Shown here piece by piece: positions 9,115-18,739 of a DNA stretch of 64,000 bases (the first letter of the stretch is position 1; each line of letters begins with the position of its first letter). This DNA comes from Candidatus Obscuribacter sp. (GTDB lineage: Bacteria > Cyanobacteriota > Vampirovibrionia > Obscuribacterales > Obscuribacteraceae). The notes beneath the pieces are model-generated. The model made no database searches, was not told the DNA's origin, and worked only from the letters and a program-made list of their open reading frames with translations. The translations under genes and the position numbers were made by a program. The stretch covers positions 62,001 through 126,000 of the forward strand of contig JADYXR010000174.1 in NCBI GenBank assembly GCA_021772095.1, in the 5' to 3' direction.

Positions 9115-12100
9115 ATGTCTCTGGATTTTTTCATCAAGCGACCGATCTTCGCAACTGTTTGCGCGTTGATTATTGTATTGGCAGGTGCTGTCAGCATCCC
9201 GATACTTCCGCTTTCTCAGTACCCGGAAGTGGCACCGCCGCGCGTCAACGTAACTTCCAATTACATCGGCGCCAACGCCCAGGTTGTTGAATCGGCTGTC
9301 ACCACAATTCTCGAACAACAAGTCAACGGGATCCAGGGCGGCAAATATATTACGTCAGCCAGCGGCAACGACGGCACTGCCAGCATTAGCATCACGTTTG
9401 ATCTGGAACGCGATCCGGATCTGGCTGCAGTCGATGTGCAGAGTCGTATCGCGAAAGCTGAGGGGCGGCTTCCTGACGAGGTTAGAAGAACCGGCGTTTC
9501 AGTGGAAAAAGTTTCGTCATCATTTTTGTTGGCGATCGGAATGACGGCTCCTGCCGACAAATATACTTCGCAATTTCTTTCGAACTACACGGATGTGTAC
9601 ATCAAAGACGCTTTGAAACGAGTTAACGGCGTTGGTGATGTGCTGATTTTCGGCGAACGAAAATATTGCATGCGCATCTGGCTGGACCCTCGGAGAATGG
9701 CTCAGAATAAGGTTTCCTCTCGCGAAGTTATTAATGCTGTGCGCGAGCAAAACGTTCAAGTCGCCGCTGGTCAAATTGGTCAACCACCAAATGAAACCAG
9801 TCAGATGTATCAAATGAGTGTTCGAGTTCTCGGACGTCTGAAGTCGGCGGCTGAGTTTGAAAAAATCATCGTGCGCACCGGCAAAGATGGCACCATCATC
9901 CGATTGAGTGATGTCGGTCGAGCTGAGCTGGGCGCTGAAGATTATCAAACTATCGTGCGCTACAGAGGAAAAGAAACTGTTGGTATCGGCATTCTGCAAC
10001 GACCGGGCTCAAACGCTCTCGAGGTAGTGAAAGGTGTTCGCTCCGAGATGACTCGACTGGCGAAGAAATTACCACCCGGTATCACCTATGAGTATGCGTT
10101 TGATACCACTCTGGCCGTTAACGAATCGATTCGCGAAGTTCTGCTGACACTGGCTCAGGCTATTGGTCTTGTCGTTTTGACCATATTCGTTTTTCTGCAA
10201 AATTGGCGAAGCACACTGATTCCTGTTTTCACAATTCCGGTTTCTTTAATCGGAACATTCGCCTGCATGAAAATGCTGGGCTTTTCGATCAACACGCTGA
10301 CTTTATTCGGACTCGTGCTCGCCACCGGTCTTGTTGTAGACGATGCGATTGTAGTCATTGAAAACATCAGCCGCTTGATGGCTGAGCGCGCCATGTCCGC
10401 GTTTGATGCAGCTAAAGAAGCGATGCGCGAAGTGGCAAGTGCGGTAATTGCGATCTCACTTGTTCTGGTGGCAGTGTTCATTCCAGTTGCGTTTATACCT
10501 GGAACAACCGGCCAACTCTATAAACAATTCGCGTTGACGATCGCGTGTTCCGTTTCGATCTCGGCATTTACTGCGCTGACGCTCACTCCGGCTCTCTCTG
10601 CTTTATGGCTGAAACCGGGAGATCATGGCAAGGAAAGTCCGCTTATCTTCAGACCGTTCAACAAACTTCTCGACCTGTTAAAAGAAGGCTATCGAATAAC
10701 TCTGGAATGGACGCTGAAGCTCAAAGCCGTGGCGTTGATCTTATTTGCCGCCGCGATGGTTGCCACCTGGTGGCTGTTCCAGGTGGTGCCCAGTTCATTT
10801 ATTCCTGATGAAGACAAAGGTTACTTCATCACGATTGTGCAAGGACCGGAAGGTGTTTCGCTCAACTACACAGTTGAGGCGTTGAAAAAGATTGAAAAAA
10901 TCTTCGATGGCATACCGGAAATTCACTCGACTTTTGGTGTCGCCGGATTTAGTTTTGCAGGAAACAAACCGAGTAACGGAATTCTCTTTTCCAACTTGCA
11001 CCCATGGGACGAGCGCCGGGGCAAGGACCAGACCCTCGACGCCATCATCAATAGAGTGCGAGGACCGCTCGGCGGTGTCACGAATGCCCGTGTGATTCCA
11101 TTCAATCCTCCAGCAATTGAAGGTCTGGGAAACTTCGGCGGATTTGTTTTCCAGGTTCTCGATTTGAGTGGTACCAATATCACCGATCTGGAAAAAGCGA
11201 CGACGGCAATTTGCGCCAAAGCCAATGCTACGCCTGGCTTGGCTGGGGTGTTCTCTGGTTTTGCAGCTAACAGTCCACAGATACAAGTCGAGGTGGATCG
11301 CGATAAAGCGAAGACGTTAAACGTTCCGCTAAGCGAAATTTTCGACACTTTGCAAACGTATATAGGATCGTTTTACGTCAATGACATAGACATCGGGACT
11401 CGCGTTTATCGAGTCTACGTGCAGGCCGACTCGAAGTTTCGATCGAATCCGAATGACATAACAAAGTACTATGTCACTAGTGCGTCGGGCGAGATGATAC
11501 CACTTTCCAACCTGGTCAAATTGTCGGAAACCACCGCACCTCAATCCATCAACCACTACGATCTATTCCGCGCCACGGAAATCAATGGTTCGGCCGCGCC
11601 CGGGTTCAGCTCAGGGCAGGCGATGGTGGCAATGCAAGAGCTGGCAGAAAAAGTGTTGCCGTCGACAATGACATATCGTTGGGCGGGCATTTCGCTAGAA
11701 CAAATGGAAGCGGGTTCGCAAGGCATCATTCTGTTTGCACTTGGTATCACATTCGTGTTTCTGGTTTTGTCGGCGCAGTACGAGAGCTTTTCCGACCCCG
11801 TGATTATCCTTGTCACTGTGCCAACAGCTTTGTTTGGCGCTATTCTTGCGCAGTGGGCACGTGGATTGCAGAACGACGTGTTCTGCCAGATCGGTCTAGT
11901 TATGTTGATTGGATTGGTGTGTAAAAACGCGATCTTGATTGTGGAATTCGCCAATCAGTTGAAGAAAGAAGGTGTGCCTGCGCACGAAGCAGTCGTGCAA
12001 GGAGCCACTATTCGTCTGCGCCCTATCTTGATGACTACATTCGCTTTTGTCATGGGTATTTTGCCGCTAGTCTTTGCCGAAGGCGCCGGCGCCAACAGTC

Positions 12101-12399
12101 GTCACTCGCTCGGAACCGCCGTCTGCGGTGGCATGGTGGTATCATCCGTGATGAGCTTGTATGTGGTGCCTGTCGTTTACGTCTTGAAGGATTCGATCAC
12201 TACAATGTTCAGTCGCGGTCGCAAGACTCCGGTCGAGCGGGTTCGAATAGCGAAAACAACACCGGCAGGGAATGTCACCGAAACGACTACAGATGTGCAC
12301 GACAGTGGTGTTGCCGCTAGTAATGATCTTGATGATGAAACTTTTCCTCAGACACTACCACCCCCACCACCGCCCGTAGTGCCATCGGATAGATCTTAA
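9115..12399 (+). CDS. RND multidrug efflux permease, HAE1/AcrB type
   Basis: Proton-driven inner-membrane pump exporting hydrophobic or amphiphilic compounds, working as a trimer with the upstream adaptor. ATG at 9115 follows GAGGAAC and starts MSLDFFIKRPIFATVCAL, the standard HAE1 N-terminus. There are 12 transmembrane helices in two repeats with two large periplasmic loops. Proton-relay residues are present: VVDDAIVV with D409 and D410 (AcrB D407/D408) and the TM10 lysine K937 in CKNAILIVEF (AcrB K940). The length of 1094 residues is slightly above usual. The extra part is a hydrophilic C-terminal tail of about 60 residues ending in seven consecutive prolines, likely cytosolic and unordered. 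The substrate is unknown. Confidence 0.96.
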   Translation: MSLDFFIKRPIFATVCALIIVLAGAVSIPILPLSQYPEVAPPRVNVTSNYIGANAQVVESAVTTILEQQVNGIQGGKYITSASGNDGTASISITFDLERDPDLAAVDVQSRIAKAEGRLPDEVRRTGVSVEKVSSSFLLAIGMTAPADKYTSQFLSNYTDVYIKDALKRVNGVGDVLIFGERKYCMRIWLDPRRMAQNKVSSREVINAVREQNVQVAAGQIGQPPNETSQMYQMSVRVLGRLKSAAEFEKIIVRTGKDGTIIRLSDVGRAELGAEDYQTIVRYRGKETVGIGILQRPGSNALEVVKGVRSEMTRLAKKLPPGITYEYAFDTTLAVNESIREVLLTLAQAIGLVVLTIFVFLQNWRSTLIPVFTIPVSLIGTFACMKMLGFSINTLTLFGLVLATGLVVDDAIVVIENISRLMAERAMSAFDAAKEAMREVASAVIAISLVLVAVFIPVAFIPGTTGQLYKQFALTIACSVSISAFTALTLTPALSALWLKPGDHGKESPLIFRPFNKLLDLLKEGYRITLEWTLKLKAVALILFAAAMVATWWLFQVVPSSFIPDEDKGYFITIVQGPEGVSLNYTVEALKKIEKIFDGIPEIHSTFGVAGFSFAGNKPSNGILFSNLHPWDERRGKDQTLDAIINRVRGPLGGVTNARVIPFNPPAIEGLGNFGGFVFQVLDLSGTNITDLEKATTAICAKANATPGLAGVFSGFAANSPQIQVEVDRDKAKTLNVPLSEIFDTLQTYIGSFYVNDIDIGTRVYRVYVQADSKFRSNPNDITKYYVTSASGEMIPLSNLVKLSETTAPQSINHYDLFRATEINGSAAPGFSSGQAMVAMQELAEKVLPSTMTYRWAGISLEQMEAGSQGIILFALGITFVFLVLSAQYESFSDPVIILVTVPTALFGAILAQWARGLQNDVFCQIGLVMLIGLVCKNAILIVEFANQLKKEGVPAHEAVVQGATIRLRPILMTTFAFVMGILPLVFAEGAGANSRHSLGTAVCGGMVVSSVMSLYVVPVVYVLKDSITTMFSRGRKTPVERVRIAKTTPAGNVTETTTDVHDSGVAASNDLDDETFPQTLPPPPPPVVPSDRS

Positions 12400-12446
12400 G
12401 GGTTCATTTTGCTTTGATCGATTTCTGCCGATTAAAATAAGAAGTA

Positions 12447-12473
12447 AGGCGCGAGTTTTATAGACTCGCGCTT
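12447..12473. terminator. Hairpin between convergent genes
   Basis: GCGCGAGT (12449-12456) pairs with ACTCGCGC (12464-12471), with flanking A and T residues but no long T-run. It lies between the RND permease and the convergent small gene at 12513, so it probably serves both. Confidence 0.65.
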
Positions 12474-12512
12474 ATTCGCTAGTTTCATGTTCGTTGAGTT
12501 GCCGCAGTACGA

Positions 12513-12791
12513 TTAATCGTCGTAAAGCTCTTTTCTCGCTTCTCTGCGATTGTGCGCAGCGCGCTTTTCATTATGCTTAGCGGACATTCGTTTCAGCTTA
12601 GCGCGGACTGAGTGACCGTTGCGTGCTAGTCGCCGTGCTTCTGCTCGGTCTTTGGCCGCATCGCGTGCGTCTTCCCTGGCCTCGGCTCGGTTTTCGATGG
12701 CATCTTCTCTGTCTGCGTACGCAGGCGCTCCTGTCACGAAGGATTGAAGAAGAAATACCCCTAATATTGAGAGTGTTATACGCTTTTTCAT
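12513..12791 (-). CDS. Small exported charged helical protein (92 aa)
   Basis: Unrecognised. MKKRITLSILGVFLLQSFVTGAP is a typical Sec signal, with cleavage likely after AYA near residue 26. The mature part is almost entirely Ala, Arg, Glu, Asp and Lys in a pattern that predicts one long amphipathic helix (ENRAEAREDARDAAKDRAEA). A good AGGAG lies about nine bases before the ATG. There are no cysteines or domain signatures. It may be a periplasmic structural or stress-related protein; that is a guess from composition only. Confidence 0.72.
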   Translation of the reverse strand: MKKRITLSILGVFLLQSFVTGAPAYADREDAIENRAEAREDARDAAKDRAEARRLARNGHSVRAKLKRMSAKHNEKRAAHNRREARKELYDD

Positions 12792-12925
12792 ATCAATGTC
12801 TCCTTAACGGGCTCTTGTAAGAGCGACAAAACGTTGAAAAGGTTCCCAATAGCTCTCTGTTATGTTTCAAATGCCCATGCAAGCGTGGCTTTGGCGATTT
12901 AATCATGACCAAGTTGTGATCGAGG

Positions 12926-12959
12926 TTCACCCGAAGGAGCGAAGGGCATATAATGCCCT
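12926..12959 (+). promoter_or_regulatory. Promoter with -10 box inside a perfect palindrome
   Basis: AGGGCAT (12943-12949), ATA, ATGCCCT (12953-12959) forms a perfect 17-bp dyad whose centre contains a consensus TATAAT (12949-12954). A -35-like TTCACC lies at 12926-12931, with a 17-bp spacer. A factor bound to the dyad would cover the -10, so it is a likely repressor operator. The predicted start site, near 12961, is 80 bp before the aldo/keto reductase gene. Confidence 0.7.
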
Positions 12960-13040
12960 GAATCCCCAGATTCCTAAGGTCAGGAGTCTGCGCGATTGCC
13001 TGCTGTGTATTTCGTTCGTGCAAATTGAGGAAACAACATC

Positions 13041-14039
13041 ATGGAATTTCGTAAGCTTGGTACTAGTGACCTAAAAGTCTCCTCAATTACTTTCGGAGCC
13101 TGGGCGATTGGCGGTTGGATGTGGGGCGGTGCCGAAGAGAAAGATGCGATCGCCGCCATCGACGCTAGTATTGCCGGTGGTGCCACATCAATTGACACCG
13201 CAGCAGTGTATGGATACGGACGAAGTGAAGAAATCGTCGGCAAAGCGATCAAAGGAAAGCGCGATCAAGTTCAGCTTCTCACCAAGTTTGGCTTGCGATG
13301 GGACGACACCGAGGGTGATCATTTCTTCGCATGGACTGACGAGAACGGCGAAAAGAACATCTATCGCAATGCTCGGAAGAAAAGCATTATTCATGAGTGC
13401 GAACAAAGTTTGAAACGACTCGGCACTGACTATATCGATCTCTACCAGTGTCATTGGCGTGACCCCTCGACGCCGGTTGAAGAAACAATGGAAGCGCTGA
13501 ATCAACTGATTAAGGAAGGCAAAATCAAAGCCGCTGGAGTGAGCAATTACACAGTAGAGGATATGCAGGCTGCATTGAAGGTGTGCCCGATCGCTTCAGA
13601 CCAGCCTCCGTACAGCATGATTGTTCGCAAAATCGAAAAAGATGTTTTGCCGTTTTGTCGCGAGAACAACATCGGCGTTATTGTTTACAGCCCGCTTCAA
13701 CGCGGCTTGCTTACTGGAAAGTTTAGCCCTGATGTGAAATTTAAAGAGGGCGATCATCGCGGCAATGAAGCGCACTTCCAACCAGAAAATATAAAACGCA
13801 CAAATGCATTTCTTGAAAAAATAAAACCAATCGCCGATAACCACAAGGCGACGCTCGGTCAGTTGGTAATCGCCTGGACGATCGCGCAACCTGGCATCAC
13901 ATCGGCACTAGTCGGCGCACGCGACGCGGTGCAATGCACCGAGAATATCAAGGCTGCTGACATCAAATTATCCAGCGACGAACTCAAGGAAATAGCAAAA
14001 CATTTGGAATCGCTCGAACTTCAGGGGGCCAAAGCTTAG
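13041..14039 (+). CDS. Aldo/keto reductase
   Basis: NAD(P)H-dependent oxidoreductase of carbonyl compounds with a (beta/alpha)8 barrel, 332 residues. The catalytic tetrad is visible: D52, Y57, K82 and H138, in SIDTAAVYG, LLTKFG and LYQCHWRD. The cofactor region (VIVYSPLQRGLLTGK; later SALVGARDAVQ) is also typical. The overall pattern, including the LKRLGTDYIDLYQ and GKIKAAGVSNY blocks, is closest to the AKR11/IolS-like group, whose substrates are often undefined. The ATG at 13041 has GAGG upstream. It is transcribed alone from the palindromic promoter at 12926-12959, which suggests control by a specific signal. Confidence 0.94.
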   Translation: MEFRKLGTSDLKVSSITFGAWAIGGWMWGGAEEKDAIAAIDASIAGGATSIDTAAVYGYGRSEEIVGKAIKGKRDQVQLLTKFGLRWDDTEGDHFFAWTDENGEKNIYRNARKKSIIHECEQSLKRLGTDYIDLYQCHWRDPSTPVEETMEALNQLIKEGKIKAAGVSNYTVEDMQAALKVCPIASDQPPYSMIVRKIEKDVLPFCRENNIGVIVYSPLQRGLLTGKFSPDVKFKEGDHRGNEAHFQPENIKRTNAFLEKIKPIADNHKATLGQLVIAWTIAQPGITSALVGARDAVQCTENIKAADIKLSSDELKEIAKHLESLELQGAKA

Positions 14040-14201
14040 TTCTTGGTATCAAGAAATCAGATGGATGCGCGTTCGCCTGGCTTAATTTTAAGTGGGCGGA
14101 GCTGCATAGCATTTTTGAATTTATGGCGTGTGAAACTACGCATAAGCTACCGGCACTTTAACCATGTGAAAAACTGCGGCATCTAAAACTACACGTCTAA
14201 A

Positions 14202-14429
14202 CTACGCTTCCTCATTCGAGCGCCGGACGACAAGCACCTTTCCGAACGCCTCGATTTTGTCGCCATCGCGAAGTTTTTTCTTCCGTCGCGTTTCCACGAC
14301 GCCGTTGACTTTCACTTGACCATCCTGAATGAGAAATTTTGCCTCTCCTCCGGATTGAGTTAAACCGTTTAGTTTTAAAAACTGATCTAACTGAATATAG
14401 TCATCGCTATCGTCGTTTTCTTCCGTCAT
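14202..14429 (-). CDS. S4-domain RNA-binding protein, YbcJ-like
   Basis: A 75-residue protein made of one S4 fold, which binds structured RNA, often rRNA. The S4 signature LDQFLKLNGLTQSGGEAKFL then GQVKVNGVVETRRKKKLRDGD is complete, matching the YbcJ/RlbA group of stand-alone S4 proteins. An acidic N-terminal stretch (EENDDSDD) precedes it. The ribosome-binding site is poor: AAGG is too close and GGGAGG too far, so the start may be imprecise. The stop codon lies inside a short repeated AAACTACGC motif. Confidence 0.85.
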   Translation of the reverse strand: MTEENDDSDDYIQLDQFLKLNGLTQSGGEAKFLIQDGQVKVNGVVETRRKKKLRDGDKIEAFGKVLVVRRSNEEA

Positions 14430-14482
14430 GACCTTGAATGGTTACCTCCCAAACTCCATCCATATTAGTTTCGCCCAAAGAA

Positions 14483-14510
14483 AAGAGCAATGGCTGATGC
14501 CATTGCTCTT
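14483..14510 (-). terminator. Strong intrinsic terminator
   Basis: A perfect 12-bp stem, AAGAGCAATGGC (14483-14494) with GCCATTGCTCTT (14499-14510), and a four-base loop. On the minus strand it is followed by a T-rich tail. It ends the transcript of the glycine-zipper gene (14544-15065). Confidence 0.88.
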
Positions 14511-14543
14511 CCCATTAATCTCGAACTGATTTCTCAGTAAGAT

Positions 14544-15065
14544 CTAGTTTTTGACAGCCTTTTCACCGACGCGGTGAATGTCTGTTGCGTGATTAGCCTT
14601 GAAGATCTCTTCAGCTTTCTTCAATTGATCGCCACTTTCGCAATGGGCGGCGACCAGGATGTTGCCATCTTTGATTTTGCCTTCGTACATTTTTGCTTCG
14701 AACTCAGGAATTCCAAGTCCGATCAAAGCACCGGCGATACCACCGACGGTTGCGCCGACGGCTGCACCGCTCAAGGTTGCCATGATTGGTCCTGCAGCGA
14801 TTAGTGGACCAACGCCTGGGATTGCCAGAGCGCCGATTCCGGCCAACAAGCCGAGAACGCCACCAATGACGCCACCAGTGCTGGCGCCAGCTACTGCGCC
14901 TTCAGGGGACTTGGTTGAATTGTCGTGAGCGAAATCTTGTGATTCACCCTTATCCGGAAACAAAACCGAGATCTCGTTATCGAGAAAATTAATCGATTTG
15001 AGAGAGGTAATTAGGTTTTCTGCTTCGACTCTTGTATGTACGAGTCCTACTACTGACTTTGTCAT
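14544..15065 (-). CDS. Glycine-zipper stress protein with YflT/DUF1269-like N-terminus
   Basis: 173 residues. The ATG at 15065 is preferred over 15077 because GGAG sits seven bases before it. Residues 1-50 form an alpha/beta unit (VVGLVHTRVEAENLITSLKS, then EISVLFPDK) like the general-stress 17M/YflT domain. Residues ~60-120 are a long Gly/Ala-rich hydrophobic region (GGVIGGVLGLLAGIGALAIPG) typical of glycine zippers that insert in or pack on membranes. The C-terminal part repeats the alpha/beta fold (GNILVAAHCESGDQLKKAEEIF). It lies just downstream of a BON-domain gene on the same strand, suggesting an envelope stress unit. Confidence 0.82.
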   Translation of the reverse strand: MTKSVVGLVHTRVEAENLITSLKSINFLDNEISVLFPDKGESQDFAHDNSTKSPEGAVAGASTGGVIGGVLGLLAGIGALAIPGVGPLIAAGPIMATLSGAAVGATVGGIAGALIGLGIPEFEAKMYEGKIKDGNILVAAHCESGDQLKKAEEIFKANHATDIHRVGEKAVKN

Positions 15066-15104
15066 TTGTATCTCCAAATTTGTTTGAAATAGTTATCGGG
15101 TTTC

Positions 15105-15500
15105 TTATTTGGTCTTTTCTTTTTTCGCAGTTACGGTCAACATGTTTTTGACCGCTTTGACGCCTGAGACACCTTTGGCAATTTCTTCCAATCGGGTTTT
15201 CTCAGCGTCGGTATCAACTGGCCCTCTCAATTTGAGCGTGCCATCTTTGCCGTAGAGAATTTTTGCGTTCTGAGCGTTGGTAGAGAGACCTGATTCTGCC
15301 AGGATCGCTTTACGTACGTCAGCAAGCACTGTGACTTCGAGTTTGCTGTTGCCTTGTTTGTCCGCGGTAACAGCTTCCTTTTGAGTAGCGCCTTTATTTT
15401 GCGCCGTGTTATCTGCGTCAGTTGCCTTCTCAGCAAACGCAGGGCATGTGATACCGAGCAAAACCATTAATCCAGCGGCTCCTAGAGCGGTTGTTCGCAT
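15105..15500 (-). CDS. Exported BON-domain protein
   Basis: 131 residues. A Sec signal (RTTALGAAGLMVLLGITCPAFA) is followed by a polar linker of about 35 residues. Then comes one BON domain (VLADVRKAIL; ILYGKDGTLKLRGPVDTDAEK; GVSGVKAVKNMLTV), the OsmY-like phospholipid-contacting fold used in periplasmic stress proteins. AAAGGA lies upstream of the ATG. The next gene on the same strand starts 40 bp away, so co-expression is likely. A single BON is unusual against OsmY's two, but common in small homologues. Confidence 0.9.
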   Translation of the reverse strand: MRTTALGAAGLMVLLGITCPAFAEKATDADNTAQNKGATQKEAVTADKQGNSKLEVTVLADVRKAILAESGLSTNAQNAKILYGKDGTLKLRGPVDTDAEKTRLEEIAKGVSGVKAVKNMLTVTAKKEKTK

Positions 15501-15892
15501 AAGTTCATTCCTTTTGTTTGATAAGTTAACGTCGTTTCAATGTACCACCCTCATAGCGCAGAAGTGGCCAAGAGATCTGGATTGGAAAAAATATTTCATC
15601 CACGTGTATTGCAAGCCATAGCGGAGTAAATCGATTTTCTTGTATTTAATTGGCAAAACTTTTGTAACGGAATTTACCTGTCGATTTAGTACAGGTGTTC
15701 AAAGTAAGTATGTGGAACTTTCACGACGCTGGCATCGCTGACTAAAAAGTGGTGCTCAAAATCATCCCAAAATCATCCACCAAAACGCGCGCCGAACATT
15801 CTATATTATGTAGATCAAAATAGTATCCACATATTGAGACTGATTCCGGTCGTCCAATTTTTCTGATCGCGAGATAAATTCAGAACTAAACG
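15501..15892. other. Divergent intergenic region
   Basis: 392 bp between the BON gene (minus) and the DUF6891 gene (plus). A short direct repeat AAAATCATCC occurs twice near 15760-15780, and an AT-rich TATATTATG stretch near 15800 may be the -10 region for the plus-strand gene. I see no RNA structure or coding relic. Confidence 0.4.
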
Positions 15893-16555
15893 ATGTTGCA
15901 TTCAGAACAAAAACTAACAGCCGATGCAGAGCGCTTCCGCGCTGAGCTCGATGATGACGCGCGCGAAGAATTTGACGACTTTGTGCAGTTTTTGAGGTTT
16001 CGCGTCTGGTCGGGATTTCATTATGACGAAGAAATTTTAGAGAGCGCGACTGAAGCAATCGCCGATGGAATGTATCCGGAGCTCGAAGAAATTTTCGACG
16101 AGAAACTGATCAATCAAATTGTGAATCATGAAGTCAAAGAAAAACTGGAAGACGAGAAACAGTGGCCGGCAATGACTGATTGCGATCGTTTAACTCGCGC
16201 GTTTGGAAAATTAAATGCCAATGGTATCGTTGCGCTCGAAAGTGCCGGCTACTCGATTGGTGATGGTTGGGATGAGTATCGCGAAGCTGTGCATGCGCAG
16301 TGGGAATTAAAAGGATTGCTTGATTCCGTACGCGGTGGTTGCTTCTATCACGAACAAGATTTGGAACGAGCCGTTGCGGGAAATGGTTTGCAGATCGCAT
16401 ACAGCGCTGCGTCCGGAAATTTCTTAGAAACACTGGGTGTCGCCAAAGAAGTTGTGGACGTGTTGGAAGCAGAAGGATTGTCACCGGCCTGGAACGGCAA
16501 TGTTGAACATCGCATCCAGCTACCGATTAAGTGGCAGCGCCGTTCTCCACGTTAG
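15893..16555 (+). CDS. DUF6891 domain protein
   Basis: 220-residue acidic cytosolic protein. The C-terminal ~130 residues carry the DUF6891 pattern: WPAMTDCDRLTRAF, then NGIVALESAGYSIGDGWDE, GGCFYHEQDLERAV and a final SPAWNGNVEHRI. The N-terminal ~85 residues are helical and very acidic (AELDDDAREEFDDF) and look like a domain typical of the same family. No catalytic motif is evident and the role is unknown. It ends seven bases before the convergent topoisomerase gene, leaving no room for a separate terminator. Confidence 0.82.
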   Translation: MLHSEQKLTADAERFRAELDDDAREEFDDFVQFLRFRVWSGFHYDEEILESATEAIADGMYPELEEIFDEKLINQIVNHEVKEKLEDEKQWPAMTDCDRLTRAFGKLNANGIVALESAGYSIGDGWDEYREAVHAQWELKGLLDSVRGGCFYHEQDLERAVAGNGLQIAYSAASGNFLETLGVAKEVVDVLEAEGLSPAWNGNVEHRIQLPIKWQRRSPR

Positions 16556-16561
16556 GTACGG

Positions 16562-18739
16562 CTACGGATCGAAGTCTAATCTTACTTTGAATTCTTCGTT
16601 GACCTTAAGGCGAGCGTCGTAAGTTCCCTCGCCGGATTTTTTCTTGAAGCCTTTGATCAGTTTTGTTCGCTTATCTTTGATCAGGTCCTTCATATGTTCG
16701 TCGCTAAGTGTTGCGCCGAAGCACTCGCGCCAGATGCTGAAGTTGCAACCTTCGCGCCATTGACTGCAGCCTGCGCCCTTCGGTGTCGGCTTCACGAAAC
16801 CGACTTTGCATTGCGGGCATTGCCCCCAGCTTTCTTCCCCATCACGCGGAAGCGCTGCCGTGCGTTTTGTCACTTCGGGCAAAATGCGTCTTACAAATTC
16901 ACCGATGTCATTTTCGAATTTGTTAAGCAACAACTTTCCGTCTTGCATGTCGGCAAGACTCTGTTCCCAGGTCGCAGTCAAAGCGACGTCTTTCAAGTCA
17001 CCATGCACCTGACTGATTAAGGCTTTGCCTTTTTCAGTCGGCACAATCGCCTTCTTTTGGCGTTCGATATATCCCGACTTGATCAGACGCTCGATGATGG
17101 CAGCTCTGGTGGCAGGCGTTCCTAAACCGCGCTGCTTCATGTACGCGGCTAAGTCTTCATCGTCCATTTCCTTGCCGATGTTTTTCATAGCGGTGAGCAA
17201 GGAACCGTCGTCATAAGGCTTTGGCGGTGTGGTCTTTCCGCTCTTCAATTCTTCGGCGCGTTTGTCGACGTCTTGTCCTTTATTCAACGGAGGCAGCTGC
17301 TGACTTTCTTCAGCATCACCTTTATCTTTCGCTTTAGCTCCGGCTTTTCCTTTTTCTTTTTTCTCGGGCTCTTTCTCTTTCTTCTGCGGGTCGGCTTTTG
17401 TCCAACCGGCATCCTTGATTACGAAGCCTTTGGCGCGGAAACTATATTCGAGAATCTTGATAAATGCGGTTGTTTCGTCGCGAATTTCAGGAGGCAAAAA
17501 GATGGTCATGAATCTGGTTGCCACCAGTTTATAAATGTTCTTTTGTCGCTCTGGAAGTGAGGACGGAACGTCATTGTAGGTTGGAATAATGGCGTGGTGG
17601 TCGGTTAGTTTGGCATCGTCCACATACGCCTTGTTGAGCCGAGGTTTCAAAAGTGCAGCGGTGATTTTGCCCGGAACAATTCCTTCTTCTGCAAAAGCAT
17701 CGCGCGCGGCTTGAGTCGTAGTCGATTGTTTTAAAACAGAAGACAGAACGCGCGGAAGTTCTTGCACCATATCTGATGCCAAATGCCGCGACTCAGTTCT
17801 TGGGTAAGAAATCAGTTTGTATTCTTCGTATAGGGTTTGCGCTATGTCCAACGCTTCTTGAGCGGTGTAGCCGAAGCGTTTGTTGGCTTCTTTCTGCAAA
17901 TTCAGCAAGTCGTACAACGGTGGCGCGTTGGTTCTTTTCTCGACCGTGTTGACTGAAACGATCTTGCCTTTTTTCTCAGGTTTGATCGCAGCGAATATCG
18001 CTTTTGCGTCTGCCTCAACTTGAATTCGAGTTTGCGGCTCTTCTCCTGGTGTTATATATCTGGCTTGGAATCCCGGTTCGAACGTCGCGATGATTTCGAA
18101 AAAGTTGTTCGGTTTAAACTCATCAATCGCTTTTTGACGATTGGTGATCAAATTTAGTGTTGGAGTTTGAACGCGACCAATCGTGCACAACTGTCGATTG
18201 ATTGAAGTATATGCGCGAGTGAAATTCAAACCGACGATCCAATCCGCTTGCGCTCTGGCAGAAGCTGCATTGGCTAGATTGTCATATTCGGTTGACGATC
18301 TCAGTTTTTTTAGACCTTCCTTAATAGCGTCTGCGGTCAGTGAACTAATCCAGAGGCGTTCGACGGGCTTGTTACTACCGCTCAATTTATAGATCAGTCG
18401 AAAGATGTGTTCGCCTTCGCGCCCGGCGTCTGTTGCGCAAATGATCGAATCAGCTTTTGGATCGGAAAAAAGTTTTTTGATTACGTTGAATTGCTTTAGA
18501 GTCTTGTCGACGATTTTATATTTCCACTCAGTGGGAATCATCGGCAGCTGCGCAATTCGCCATGGTCCGCCCCAAACCGGATTCATATCCTCCGGTTCTG
18601 CCAACGTGACCAGATGTCCGAACGCATATGTGACAGCGTAGTCATTGCCCTCGAAGTAGCCATCTTTTTTATTGGTGGCTCCGACAACGGCGGCAATATC
18701 GCGCGCAACAGACGGCTTTTCAGCGAGAACGACTTTCAT
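16562..18739 (-). CDS. topB: DNA topoisomerase III
   Basis: Type IA topoisomerase of 725 residues that relaxes and decatenates DNA by single-strand passage through a phosphotyrosine bond. The TOPRIM domain begins at the N-terminus (VVLAEKPSVARDIAAVVG) and has ATDAGREGE at 102-110. The catalytic tyrosine is Y312 in SYPRTES. The remaining domains (LGTPATRAAIIERLI and others) follow. Two features are less usual: a Lys/Glu-rich insert near residues 465-500 (repeats of KEKEPEKKEKGKAG) and a C-terminal zinc-finger-like segment (QCPQCKVGF then CSQWREGC) that likely binds single-stranded DNA. The length is close to Bacillus TopB. It is transcribed alone. Confidence 0.96.
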   Translation of the reverse strand: MKVVLAEKPSVARDIAAVVGATNKKDGYFEGNDYAVTYAFGHLVTLAEPEDMNPVWGGPWRIAQLPMIPTEWKYKIVDKTLKQFNVIKKLFSDPKADSIICATDAGREGEHIFRLIYKLSGSNKPVERLWISSLTADAIKEGLKKLRSSTEYDNLANAASARAQADWIVGLNFTRAYTSINRQLCTIGRVQTPTLNLITNRQKAIDEFKPNNFFEIIATFEPGFQARYITPGEEPQTRIQVEADAKAIFAAIKPEKKGKIVSVNTVEKRTNAPPLYDLLNLQKEANKRFGYTAQEALDIAQTLYEEYKLISYPRTESRHLASDMVQELPRVLSSVLKQSTTTQAARDAFAEEGIVPGKITAALLKPRLNKAYVDDAKLTDHHAIIPTYNDVPSSLPERQKNIYKLVATRFMTIFLPPEIRDETTAFIKILEYSFRAKGFVIKDAGWTKADPQKKEKEPEKKEKGKAGAKAKDKGDAEESQQLPPLNKGQDVDKRAEELKSGKTTPPKPYDDGSLLTAMKNIGKEMDDEDLAAYMKQRGLGTPATRAAIIERLIKSGYIERQKKAIVPTEKGKALISQVHGDLKDVALTATWEQSLADMQDGKLLLNKFENDIGEFVRRILPEVTKRTAALPRDGEESWGQCPQCKVGFVKPTPKGAGCSQWREGCNFSIWRECFGATLSDEHMKDLIKDKRTKLIKGFKKKSGEGTYDARLKVNEEFKVRLDFDP